Below are positions 18,284-25,815 of a stretch of DNA of 64,000 nt, piece by piece; within the stretch, counting starts at the first letter, position 1, and every line of letters begins with the position of its first letter. The stretch covers positions 115,909-179,908 of the forward strand of contig PJLO01000005.1 in NCBI GenBank assembly GCA_003010405.1, written 5' to 3'. Position numbers and translations under genes: made by a program. The stretch is from Acidobacteriota bacterium (GTDB lineage: Bacteria > Acidobacteriota > Terriglobia > Terriglobales > Acidobacteriaceae). The notes below the pieces were generated by a model. That model ran no database searches. It was not told the origin of the DNA and worked only from the letters and a program-made list of their open reading frames with translations.

Positions 18284-19054
18284 CTACTGAACCCGGCGTT
18301 CCTCTGCTTGCTTCGCTGCTTGCGCTTGCTTCATCTCCTGTTCTTTTGCAGTTTCGTCAGCTTTCGCTACCGCAGCGATCTTGTGCTTCACATCTGCACC
18401 GATCTGATACAGGACCGAGCTTGGCATGTAGACGAGACAATGGTGACCTAAGTGGGAATTCGAAACATTGTAAATTCTGGTATTTGTGGCTCCCCGTTTG
18501 AAAAGAGTGATCCGGTATTGTCCCTGTTGTCCGTCGTTCTCATTTACAAAAGACGCAGTCGCAACACGCTGGTATTTCGACTCAAGCGTTGTTTCCGGGT
18601 CCCCCGTCATGCGAACCACTACAAATGCCAACTTTTGGCCATAGAAGTAGTACAGAAGGGTGTTATCCCTGCTGCTGGCTTCTGTGTCGGCGGGGGCGAT
18701 CTCAATATCAGGCTTGTATCGGCTGTCAGGAACGTAGCCGGAGCGCCCCTTCAGGCCTGGAACCTGCTCAATCCACTGCAGCGCATCCCCGATGCCGCAT
18801 GATGAATAAATATTATTTAGTTGCTTGAAGGCAGTAATGTCCTGTCCCCAGGGGTGCCCGTCGTAGCCTTCGTTATCGTTTTGAACTCCCTGAAAAGGAT
18901 CGGCAGGCATGTTCGGCTGCGCATGTGCGGTTTCGTTCTCTACTTTTTGGGCTGTAGACTTGCATGATGTTTCGCCGATCATTGCGACGAACCCAGCCGT
19001 ACAGAAAATTCCCGACGCAACAAACGCCAATAGCGTTGCTGACTTGATCTTCAC
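18284..19054 (-). CDS. secreted protein of unknown function
   Basis: The 256-residue protein starts at GTG 19054 behind AAGGAGA. It has an N-terminal export signal (SATLLAFVASGIFCTAGFVA). The middle region contains a short NIYSSCGIGDALQWIEQ helix and LLYYFYGQKLAFVVVRMTG strands. The end is a charged helix (KADETAKEQEMKQAQAAKQ) that looks coiled-coil. No family is recognised. It is the last gene of a minus-strand set with two CxxC membrane microproteins and a DUF2752 protein. Confidence 0.55.
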   Translation of the reverse strand: MKIKSATLLAFVASGIFCTAGFVAMIGETSCKSTAQKVENETAHAQPNMPADPFQGVQNDNEGYDGHPWGQDITAFKQLNNIYSSCGIGDALQWIEQVPGLKGRSGYVPDSRYKPDIEIAPADTEASSRDNTLLYYFYGQKLAFVVVRMTGDPETTLESKYQRVATASFVNENDGQQGQYRITLFKRGATNTRIYNVSNSHLGHHCLVYMPSSVLYQIGADVKHKIAAVAKADETAKEQEMKQAQAAKQAEERRVQ

Positions 19055-19163
19055 GTTTTCTCCTTATTGCTGATTGCTCTAATCATTGGTTCAATAATTT
19101 CTGGCCGGGCAGATTTAACCTGCTGGCTTTTACATCTCGCTTAGGATTACGCGGGTCTCCACG

Positions 19164-19316
19164 TTAGCCACATCGCGGGCATGTGCTTGGCTTTCTTCCG
19201 GGGAGTAGTGCGAGCGTCCCGGCAGGAAAAAGACACACTGCGACGACGATTGCCCATACCGGATACCCCGCTGCCTTGGAGCGCATATTGCAATTCGGAC
19301 AAAACACGTCGGCCAT
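19164..19316 (-). CDS. CxxC-TM-CxxC membrane microprotein, copy 2
   Basis: A 50-codon frame from ATG 19316 encodes MADVFCPNCNM, then a hydrophobic stretch (YPVWAIVVAVCLFPAGTLAL) with a central Pro, then GRKPSTCPRCG and a stop. The two CxxC pairs flank the membrane segment, so a re-entrant hairpin would bring them together as a split zinc ribbon. It is clearly homologous to the neighbouring 55-residue protein (YP.W.IVVA.CLFP.G.LALL.GRKP) and ends right after the second CxxC. AGAAGTGG precedes the start. Function is unknown. Confidence 0.65.
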   Translation of the reverse strand: MADVFCPNCNMRSKAAGYPVWAIVVAVCLFPAGTLALLPGRKPSTCPRCG

Positions 19317-19380
19317 TACGCACCACTTCTGCTGAAAGAGTGGTCACGCCGAGGTGCGCGTGACCTATTTCGCTCAGAGA

Positions 19381-19548
19381 TTACGCTTGCCAAGTCAATC
19401 CGCAGTTGCCACAGGTGGTCGGTTTCCGGCCAGCCAGTAGGGCCAGAAGGCCCAACGGGAAGAGACAGATTGCTACCACGATCACCCAACCGGGGTATCC
19501 TGCTCTGTCAGTGAGTTTTCCGCACTTCGAGCATGTAACGCTTGCCAT
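19381..19548 (-). CDS. CxxC-TM-CxxC membrane microprotein, copy 1
   Basis: A 55-codon frame from ATG 19548 encodes MASVTCSKCGKLTDRAG, the hydrophobic segment YPGWVIVVAICLFPLGLLAL and GRKPTTCGNCGLTWQA. AGAGGATAAGAA lies directly upstream. It starts 16 bases after the stop of the DUF2752 gene, so the two are probably cotranscribed. The conserved positions shared with the second copy (Cys pairs, Gly-Tyr-Pro, Trp, Phe-Pro, GRKP) show selection at the protein level. Probable role: zinc-binding inner-membrane protein; no named family comes to mind. Confidence 0.7.
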   Translation of the reverse strand: MASVTCSKCGKLTDRAGYPGWVIVVAICLFPLGLLALLAGRKPTTCGNCGLTWQA

Positions 19549-19564
19549 TTCTTATCCTCTTTCA

Positions 19565-20044
19565 TCAGTGAGATAGACGCAGAAGCCAAACAGACATCAA
19601 AGCAGTCCATCCGATTCGGGACGCTACACGCGACACCATGTCGGCACCACTTCTAGCCTCGGCCCAAAAGACAGCTACCGGTCCAACGGCGATTTGAGAC
19701 AGAAAAGCGGAAGCCACCGCGATCCCGGCTGGATTGGACTGAACAGCATGCACAAAATCAAAATGAAGCAGTGCGGCCAACGAATGAAGAATGCCGCAGC
19801 CTGGACAGGGCATCCCGAAAATCTTCTTCATCAGGCAGACATGCGGAAGACGCATGAGAAGCGGCGAACTGATCAATGCGAGGAGCGCCGAGAAGGAAAG
19901 TGCTACATGCTGTCCAACTTCGGGACGAAGGCCGAGCTTCTCCCATATCCATCGTGGGCAGACATTAATTCCCAATGGCGACTCCCAGGCGCCAGCCCGC
20001 ATACGGCTACAGCAATCGGGTACGTGGCAGGTTTTTAGAACCAT
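19565..20044 (-). CDS. DUF2752-family membrane protein
   Basis: The C-terminal 110 residues match DUF2752: a first helix (ALSFSALLALISSPLLM), the diagnostic FGMPCPGCGILHSLAALLH, and a further helix (GIAVASAFLSQIAVGPVAV). DUF2752 proteins are small inner-membrane proteins of unknown function. The reading frame is open much further upstream to 20350, but that part is antisense to the HTH gene and not protein-like, so I place the start at ATG 20044, which gives 159 residues. Start uncertain. It heads the minus-strand set that includes the two CxxC microproteins. Confidence 0.65.
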   Translation of the reverse strand: MVLKTCHVPDCCSRMRAGAWESPLGINVCPRWIWEKLGLRPEVGQHVALSFSALLALISSPLLMRLPHVCLMKKIFGMPCPGCGILHSLAALLHFDFVHAVQSNPAGIAVASAFLSQIAVGPVAVFWAEARSGADMVSRVASRIGWTALMSVWLLRLSH

Positions 20045-20092
20045 AGCATATAGTCTATGTACTCCGGTGTCCAAGCATAAAAGTATCGGTAT

Positions 20093-20317
20093 GTGGTTAT
20101 TGCCGTCACAACCGATCCCCGCAAGCTTTTGGGCACAGCAATCCGTAAGCGGAGACTTGCGCTCGGACTGACGCAGGAGCAACTCGCGGAAAAGGCCGAT
20201 TTGCACTGGACGTACGTCTCCGGGATCGAGCGTGGCATCAGGAATGTTTCCATCGTGAACCTCTTTCACATCGCAATGGCGCTTGATGTTCGGGTGCGCG
20301 ACCTGGTCAAGTTTTAA
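20093..20317 (+). CDS. XRE-family helix-turn-helix protein
   Basis: The 74-residue protein is one HTH_3 domain: AIRKRRLALGLTQEQLAEKA, then HWTYVSGIERGIRNVSIVN and a final helix (LFHIAMALDVRVRDLVKF). Single-domain XRE proteins of this size act as element-borne repressors or controller (C) proteins of restriction-modification systems. A GTG at 20093 is the likely start. It is divergent from the DUF2752 set and its 3' end overlaps the converging gene at 20314 by four bases. No restriction genes adjoin it. Confidence 0.8.
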   Translation: MVIAVTTDPRKLLGTAIRKRRLALGLTQEQLAEKADLHWTYVSGIERGIRNVSIVNLFHIAMALDVRVRDLVKF

Positions 20318-20874
20318 CCCTCTTCGTTCTGGAGCCGGGCTTCCAACCATTTCCTTTTTCGTGCGTGCCGTGCAGCAGCCGATATCTCTCGCCCGGCAAT
20401 CTTCTCTGCGATTTCCCCGCAGACCACCGCACGGATTTCCAATAGCTGTGCTTCGTAGAGGCGGAGCGCGGGGGTGAACTCCTCAATCATCGCCCGGTAC
20501 AAGTCGCCCGCGTCGCGGCTGCGGTGCGGCTCCAGCGCCTTCAGTCCCAGAAATTCTTTGCCGAGTTGAGCGAGAGTTTTCTCGCCCTCTCGAACGCCGC
20601 TCTGAATTTCAAGGTCCGGGTTGTCGTTGGCGAGTTGCGCGAGACGCCATTGACGCACCGCCTCAACCGGACCGTTGCCGACCGCGCGGTACTGCATCTT
20701 GCTGCCGATGTAGGTTCTGATGTGGTACTGGCCAGAGGTATGGTCAGGAGTGTGCTCTTCTCCGTGAACGAGGACTGCTTTGACTTTTCCGTTCTTGTGC
20801 AGGATGACCGGGCAAAAGCGCCAGCCCTTCGAGGTCTTCACGAGTTTGGTGAGCGTAGCCTTGTGGTTTGCCAT
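20314..20874 (-). CDS. integrase-N-terminus-like protein, probably truncated recombinase
   Basis: The first 60 of 186 residues (LVKTSKGWRFCPVILHKNGK, then VLVHGEEH) resemble the arm-binding region that opens many acidobacterial tyrosine recombinases; LAQLGKEFLGLKALEPHRS near residue 105 resembles the start of their core-binding domain. No catalytic R...HxxR...Y region follows; the protein ends in a charged helix (ARHARKRKWLEARLQNEEG). I read it as the front part of an integrase that lost its catalytic domain. It lies about 1 kb from tRNA-Leu on the side facing that tRNA's 3' end. A stand-alone DNA-binding protein is the alternative. Confidence 0.45.
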   Translation of the reverse strand: MANHKATLTKLVKTSKGWRFCPVILHKNGKVKAVLVHGEEHTPDHTSGQYHIRTYIGSKMQYRAVGNGPVEAVRQWRLAQLANDNPDLEIQSGVREGEKTLAQLGKEFLGLKALEPHRSRDAGDLYRAMIEEFTPALRLYEAQLLEIRAVVCGEIAEKIAGREISAAARHARKRKWLEARLQNEEG

Positions 20875-20918
20875 TGCAAGCCGATAGTAGCTACGTTACC
20901 CCGCACGCGAAGAAACAG

Positions 20919-20944
20919 AAACCCAGGAATTCCGCCCTGGGTTT
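20919..20944 (+). terminator. terminator-like hairpin
   Basis: AACCCAGG (20920-20927) pairs with CCTGGGTT (20936-20943), followed by a short T-run. No intact gene ends just upstream on the plus strand, so it may be left over from deleted DNA. Confidence 0.4.
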
Positions 20945-21036
20945 TGTGATTCACCGTGCCTTTTGATCCCTCAGAGGTCCCCAGTTGAAACATTTAGAGT
21001 GTCAGCGAGACGCACTGTGGGTATGCTGTTCACATC

Positions 21037-21720
21037 ATGATCACACCGGATTCCAGCGCCGAACTTGTCCATCAGTTGACCCGCATCGCGGACGCTGCAG
21101 CCGCTTACCGAGGCTCGGCGTGGGCTGATTGGGTGAAAACGATCTCGTCCTTTGCACTTGGGCTGTTCGCGAGTTACTTGACCGGCCAGCTTAGCAACAG
21201 GTCAAGTGATCAGAACGAGCAGAACAAAATGCGAAGAATCGTCTATCAGGAACTCGCGCAGTGGTTTTTTGAATTGCATTCGCTCGTATGCGAAGAAACC
21301 AAGCTTCGGAGAGTTCGATACTCAATCATACAAAATTTCGGAACCTTTGCCGGTGAGGAGTATATGAAACAGAATCCGGCTGTTTATTACGGGCTAGATG
21401 AGGGACCTGTTCTCTCATCTTTGTATTCTTGTTTTCACAGGGTAGAAGGTGGCGGAATCGGTACTCCCCGCGTTTATGGACTGGTCGAGGTCAAGCATCC
21501 ACTCCGCTACTTCAGCGATTCCTACCGCCAAAGCCGTATTGTGCGCAAGAACTTCAAGCGCGTGTTGTCGGCTCAAGCGTTCGCCTCTTTGGATAGTCTG
21601 GTGAACCTGAGCGATTACAAGCGAGCGGCTACGATTGAAGAAATGGTAGATTCCGGAATACTTGAGATTGTAGACAAGCCGCGAGAAACCGCTGACGAAG
21701 CGCCTACAGCGAAAGACTGA
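21037..21720 (+). CDS. hypothetical membrane-anchored protein
   Basis: The 227-residue protein has a single membrane segment near residues 34-50 (ISSFALGLFASYLTG) and a soluble C-terminal domain. That domain is rich in aromatic residues and predicted helical (IVYQELAQWFFELHSLVCEE, HPLRYFSDSYRQSRIV). The layout, a short N-terminus, one helix and then a helical cytoplasmic domain, is seen in some defence or stress membrane proteins, but no family is recognised. It is the last protein gene before tRNA-Leu. Confidence 0.5.
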   Translation: MITPDSSAELVHQLTRIADAAAAYRGSAWADWVKTISSFALGLFASYLTGQLSNRSSDQNEQNKMRRIVYQELAQWFFELHSLVCEETKLRRVRYSIIQNFGTFAGEEYMKQNPAVYYGLDEGPVLSSLYSCFHRVEGGGIGTPRVYGLVEVKHPLRYFSDSYRQSRIVRKNFKRVLSAQAFASLDSLVNLSDYKRAATIEEMVDSGILEIVDKPRETADEAPTAKD

Positions 21721-21830
21721 AGCGGATCCTCTACCGGTGTCCCGCTAACGATGGTAGAGATGGATGGCGTTTCATCCAAACGCGGTTCAAGACGCTTTGT
21801 CCAAGAATCTTAAATGTTACCTTAAACGTG

Positions 21831-21857
21831 AAAAACCCGAGGGCTAAAGCCTCGGGT
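21831..21857 (-). terminator. rho-independent terminator of tRNA-Leu
   Basis: ACCCGAGG and CCTCGGGT form an 8-bp stem with loop GCTAAAG. On the minus strand it is followed by TTTTT. It lies 20 bases past the tRNA 3' end. Confidence 0.8.
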
Positions 21858-21876
21858 ATCAGTTACTTAGAAATCT

Positions 21877-21963
21877 TGGTGCCGAAGAAGGGACTCGAAC
21901 CCCCACACCCTTGCGAGTACATGGACCTGAACCATGCGCGTCTGCCAATTCCGCCACTTCGGC
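21877..21963 (-). tRNA. tRNA-Leu (CAG)
   Basis: The 87-base gene folds as a class II tRNA. Acceptor arms are GCCGAAG and CTTCGGC, discriminator A, and CCA is encoded. The anticodon stem CATGG/CCATG holds loop TTCAGGT with anticodon CAG. The variable arm is long (TACTCGCAAGGGTG region), as in tRNA-Leu, and the T arm holds GGTTCGAGTCC. It reads CUG Leu codons. Its 3' end faces the accessory region, which makes it a candidate integration site. Confidence 0.95.
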
Positions 21964-22032
21964 ACGGTGAAAAGGGGCGTTTGATGCCGTGAGGCCCGAC
22001 CGGCCATGCCTTTCCATTTGGCTTACAACGGA

Positions 22033-22061
22033 ATTGTAACACACGGCTTTGGTTTGTTGAA
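22033..22061 (-). promoter_or_regulatory. probable promoter of tRNA-Leu
   Basis: On the minus strand TTCAAC (22056-22061) and TACAAT (22033-22038) are separated by 17 bases, about 65 bases upstream of the mature tRNA 5' end. Confidence 0.5.
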
Positions 22062-22212
22062 TCGTGAGCTGTGGAAGACGTGAACTCCAATTCATTCCGC
22101 ACAATTTTTTTCGGGCTGCAATATCGGAATGCCCGGTTCTCGAACTAAATTTGCGACATAAAAACGAGGGGCGTGGAGTCACCCCGCCGATTATTTTCTC
22201 TCGCGCCGTCTG

Positions 22213-24021
22213 TTATTTCACGGTGATACTTAGGCCGGATTTGTAAACGTTGCCCTTGCTGTCCCAAGCCTGGATGGTGATGGCACGCGTACCCACAGGG
22301 AGGGTGAGCGTGGTGTTAATGCTGGACGCATTGACCGCATACTTACTGACATTGTCCACATAAATGCGCATAGACGTAATCGGATTCACAGCCGTGGCGG
22401 ACGCGACAAACTTGACTGCTCCTGTGATCGTCGCATTCGGCGCGGGTGAGGACACCGAGACACCGGAAGCGGCGGGTGCGGCTACTGACACCGTAGCGCC
22501 TGCTCTGGCCGTTGCCGCGTTATTATCCGTGACTGTAGCCGTAATCGTGTAAGTTCCCGCCTTGGTATAGGCGTGCGATGCGGTCGTGCCGGAAAGGACC
22601 GTGCCATCGCCGAAATCGATGGTTGTCTTGGCGATGTAGCCGTCGGGGTCACTGGATGCCGCGGCATTGGCCCCAACCATCACAGGCGCGGTGCCGCTCG
22701 AAGGCGTAACCGTGAGTCGGGCAATGGGCGGCTGGTTCCCAATCGTGAGGGAAACGGCTCCGCTCATGTGGTTACTCATGAAGGGCGCTCCCACCGCTTT
22801 TACATAAACCGTATACTTTCCCGCAGCCAGTGCGTATCCGCTGAAGTCATAAGAGGACTGCGTGGCGGGAACATCGTCCACGGTCATCAGATTTGTGCCG
22901 TCCGTGGAGACAAAGACAGTGTAATGATCAATTGTGTTGGGGTTTCCCGTAATCGACCATGAAACTTTCGTGCCGGCAGACGAGGCCTGAATGCTCACGC
23001 AGTTATCGACTCCGGTTTCCAGTTCAGTGCCTTCTTCGTAATCGTTCCAGGTAGCCAGCTGGACAGCGAAGAGCTGCCTGTTCACTGAATAATATTTTGC
23101 GATCTCGGCAAACGTTTTCAGAAACGTTTGGCCGCAGTTCTGGTTCGTCACACGGTTGGCGGTCCAGGCGGCCAGCTTATCGTTGAACCCCTTGTATCCG
23201 GTGCCAAAGGCGAGGCTGGCAGGATGCGACAGCCCGGTGTTGTAGAAATAGTCGAGGTATGACATACCAATATCGGCTGGGTTCGAAGCATTCGGAGAGG
23301 GCCAGGCATAGGCTCCGTCGAAAGTCCCCTTACTGAATGTTCCAGCGTTGCGTTGGAAGAACAATGGATTTCCGGGGACGCTGGCTGCAACTCTTGTCCA
23401 GTCGATAGAGTACGCTTCCACTCCAAAGAAGAACACGGCTGGCCGTCCGTTGTACCGGATGTAAGCAGTCGACTTCTCGTAAGTGTTATAGGCGTATGTA
23501 AGATCGCTGATGAGCTGTCCAGTGACGTCGCAGCCAGGGGTGGAGGCACAGGACTTCAGCGCGCCGACGTCCTCCATGATCGCGAACTGAAATTTGCCGC
23601 CGCGCCTCTCCGCCTCAGCACGCAGCAGTTGCGTGGTCTGATTCGTGAGGGAGTTGTTGGGGCCATACCAGTCCACAATGGCGCCATCGATGCCGCGACT
23701 GATCATGTCCGTGACCTGATTTGCAACCTGAGTGGCACTGTTAGAGGCGTACCCGACGTTCATGTGATTGCTGCCACCGAACCACGGCATGAAATGCATG
23801 TAGAGCTTTCCGCTAAATCCAGGGTAAAGCAAAGACCGGAGCGGTACTTTACTGACATTGCCTGCCCCGAGATTTCCATTCGTCTGAGTTCGAAAGGTGC
23901 TGGCAGCGCTGGTATTATTCCCGGTCTCCCGAGCCAGCGTAGTGTTCGGGGTGACTGGTGTGCTGCCGAAGGCCCACAAGGGCGCGATTAGCAAAAAAAA
24001 GAGTAGGTACGTCTGCTTCAT
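22213..24021 (-). CDS. secreted glycoside hydrolase (GH71/GH99-like) with PKD and Ig-like domains
   Basis: The 602-residue protein has a signal peptide (QTYLLFFLLIAPLWAFG). The catalytic part spans roughly residues 60-330 with the look of the GH71/GH99-like clan: YMHFMPWFGGSNHMNVGY, GIDGAIVDWYGPNN, FQFAIMEDVGAL, GRPAVFFFGVEAYS and ATWNDYEEGTELE. A fibronectin-like stretch follows (IDHYTVFVSTDGTNLM), then a PKD domain at about 430-510 (IDFGDGTVLSGTTASHAYTK) and an Ig-like domain at the end. Families in this clan cleave alpha-glucans or alpha-mannans outside the cell; the substrate here is unknown. It is monocistronic. Confidence 0.75.
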   Translation of the reverse strand: MKQTYLLFFLLIAPLWAFGSTPVTPNTTLARETGNNTSAASTFRTQTNGNLGAGNVSKVPLRSLLYPGFSGKLYMHFMPWFGGSNHMNVGYASNSATQVANQVTDMISRGIDGAIVDWYGPNNSLTNQTTQLLRAEAERRGGKFQFAIMEDVGALKSCASTPGCDVTGQLISDLTYAYNTYEKSTAYIRYNGRPAVFFFGVEAYSIDWTRVAASVPGNPLFFQRNAGTFSKGTFDGAYAWPSPNASNPADIGMSYLDYFYNTGLSHPASLAFGTGYKGFNDKLAAWTANRVTNQNCGQTFLKTFAEIAKYYSVNRQLFAVQLATWNDYEEGTELETGVDNCVSIQASSAGTKVSWSITGNPNTIDHYTVFVSTDGTNLMTVDDVPATQSSYDFSGYALAAGKYTVYVKAVGAPFMSNHMSGAVSLTIGNQPPIARLTVTPSSGTAPVMVGANAAASSDPDGYIAKTTIDFGDGTVLSGTTASHAYTKAGTYTITATVTDNNAATARAGATVSVAAPAASGVSVSSPAPNATITGAVKFVASATAVNPITSMRIYVDNVSKYAVNASSINTTLTLPVGTRAITIQAWDSKGNVYKSGLSITVK

Positions 24022-24468
24022 CCGGGAGTCTCCGCGCGCGCTTCTGCGTAGCCGCAGGAACGAACGTCTTAATTCCTTCGTAGTTCTTCGAGGAAATTGA
24101 GTTTGGCTAGGTCTCGGGCCAGAATAAATGCAGAGAATCTTAATCAGTCCTAGACAAAGGACTAGGATGGAAGTCTATTTTTGCCTTAACTTAGTAATGG
24201 TTTGGCGAAAAAGTGGGTGTGAGCGAAGGGACACACGGATGAGCCTGCAGCGGGTAATCGACACCAGCGCCAATAATTTTTAGGGCTCACTTTTTGCGTG
24301 CGAGCGTTTTGCAGGACTATATTCTTGCTATTCAGTTGCGACATGCGGCATTCTCATGTCTGCGTGCAGAACTGTTGCGGGAGAGGAAGAACTCAAGAAT
24401 GAACGAGATCGCAGCTCTCGCCTGCCTTGCGTTGAGGGGCAACCTTAGGACTTCAGAGGGATTTTTTA
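24022..24468. other. divergent intergenic region
   Basis: This 447-base stretch separates the glycosidase from the phosphoacceptor-helix gene and must hold both promoters. CCTAG ... CTAGG around 24150-24168 forms a short hairpin. No gene is recognised. Confidence 0.45.
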
Positions 24469-24717
24469 ATGTCTGATCAAAAACCCGATACTACGCCCAA
24501 GATTCCCGTGTCGATTAGCAAGGAACTACGGGCTCTTGCTCATGATCTAAGCAATTCTCTTGAAACAATCATGCAGGCTGCGTACCTGCTTAGCCAAGCC
24601 GAAGTTGATGAAACGAACAAGAAATGGCTTGGCCTGATTGATCACGCCACTCGCGATGCGGCGAAGATCAATCGCGAAATTCGCGAACTCCTGCGTTCGC
24701 AAAGCCAGGACTCGTAG
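24469..24717 (+). CDS. orphan HisKA-like phosphoacceptor-helix protein
   Basis: The 82-residue protein is two predicted helices resembling the dimerisation and phosphoacceptor domain of histidine kinases. The H-box-like segment is LRALAHDLSNSLETIMQAAY, with a His followed by Asp as in HisKA boxes, and the second helix is LIDHATRDAAKINREIREL. There is no ATPase domain. It could be a minimal phosphotransfer protein or a kinase inhibitor that mimics the dimer interface. The ribosome-binding site is weak (GAGGG ten bases upstream). The role is inferred only from resemblance. Confidence 0.55.
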   Translation: MSDQKPDTTPKIPVSISKELRALAHDLSNSLETIMQAAYLLSQAEVDETNKKWLGLIDHATRDAAKINREIRELLRSQSQDS

Positions 24718-24884
24718 TCCGAAGCGCTTCCAGGCAGGCTTTTTTCTGCCTGGGACAGCGCGGGCCACAAGAGCCGCACGACATTCCCCCGCCCGTTATG
24801 GTTGGAAGCTTGGGCGAACCGGCAACCGCTTGCCCACTCCACTTTCCCTTGTTACACTCGGCGGCGTCTCCAGGAGGCGCCCCG

Positions 24885-25679
24885 ATGACCGCCACCCATC
24901 CGTTCGAAAATATCCGTTACGAAAAGAAAGATCAGGTCGCGCTCATAACCATCTCGCGTCCGAAGGTTCTTAACGCACTTAATACCCGGACAGTGCAAGA
25001 ACTCAGCCGTGCTTTTCAGACGGTGCGTGATGACGATGATGTGCGCGTTGTCATTCTGACCGGCGAAGGTGACAAAGCTTTCATTGCCGGTGCGGACATC
25101 AATGAAATCGTCCGCCTTGGGCCGATTGAAGCCCAGGCCTTTGCCGTGCGCGGACAGGCCGTCTTCTCGCTGATTGAAAACTGCGGCAAGCCCGTCATAG
25201 CTGCTGTCAACGGCTTTGCGCTTGGTGGAGGCTGCGAACTGGCGCTCGCCTGTACTCTGCGTTTGGCATCCGAGAATGCGCGCTTTGGTCAACCTGAAGT
25301 GAAGCTCGGAGTCATTCCAGGCTACGGTGGAACGCAGCGCCTGCCGCGCATCGTTGGCAAGGGACGCGCGCTGCAAATCCTGCTCACCGGCGAGATGATC
25401 GATGCCGACGAGGCTCACCGCATCGGCTTGGTAAACGAGGTATTGCCTGTCGCCGAACTACTGCACCGCGCCGAAGATCTTGCTCGCAAGATCATTGCCA
25501 ATGGGCCGATAGCTGTTCGTTATTGCCTTGACGCCGTGAACAAAGGCTTGGATATGACACTGGCCGAGGGGCTCGCCCAGGAGGCCGCGCTCTTTGGCCT
25601 CTCTTGCGCCACGGACGACAAGAACGAAGGCACCAGCGCCTTTCTTCAGAAACGCGCGCCCCATTTTAAGGGCCTCTGA
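24885..25679 (+). CDS. enoyl-CoA hydratase/isomerase
   Basis: This 264-residue crotonase-family enzyme hydrates trans-2-enoyl-CoA in beta-oxidation or related acyl-CoA routes. Visible motifs are the oxyanion-hole segments AFIAGADINEI and GGGCELALAC and the active-site region ARFGQPEVKLGVIPGYGGTQ, with both catalytic Glu (in CELAL and QPEVK). The start at 24885 is chosen for an AGGAGG at the right distance; an upstream frame to 24798 has no support. The length is typical. It stands alone with no other fatty-acid gene beside it, so the substrate chain is not deducible. Confidence 0.9.
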   Translation: MTATHPFENIRYEKKDQVALITISRPKVLNALNTRTVQELSRAFQTVRDDDDVRVVILTGEGDKAFIAGADINEIVRLGPIEAQAFAVRGQAVFSLIENCGKPVIAAVNGFALGGGCELALACTLRLASENARFGQPEVKLGVIPGYGGTQRLPRIVGKGRALQILLTGEMIDADEAHRIGLVNEVLPVAELLHRAEDLARKIIANGPIAVRYCLDAVNKGLDMTLAEGLAQEAALFGLSCATDDKNEGTSAFLQKRAPHFKGL

Positions 25680-25815
25680 TTTTAGAGTTAAGGGGAGGCA
25701 CTCCCGGATTCTTACTCACTTTTCGGGAAACTTCCCCTTCGGATAATCTGCCGGAGCGGCTAGCGATAAGCTCTTTCGACGTCGCTCCAGCCCTCACCTG
25801 TGTTAAAAAAGAGAA

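Noticed and set aside
20045..20350. N-terminal extension of the DUF2752 frame
   Set aside because: It is antisense to the XRE gene, Cys-rich and not protein-like; an ATG at 20044 is a better start.
21859..22182. Minus-strand frame across tRNA-Leu
   Set aside because: It runs through the tRNA gene and its promoter region; the tRNA is certain.
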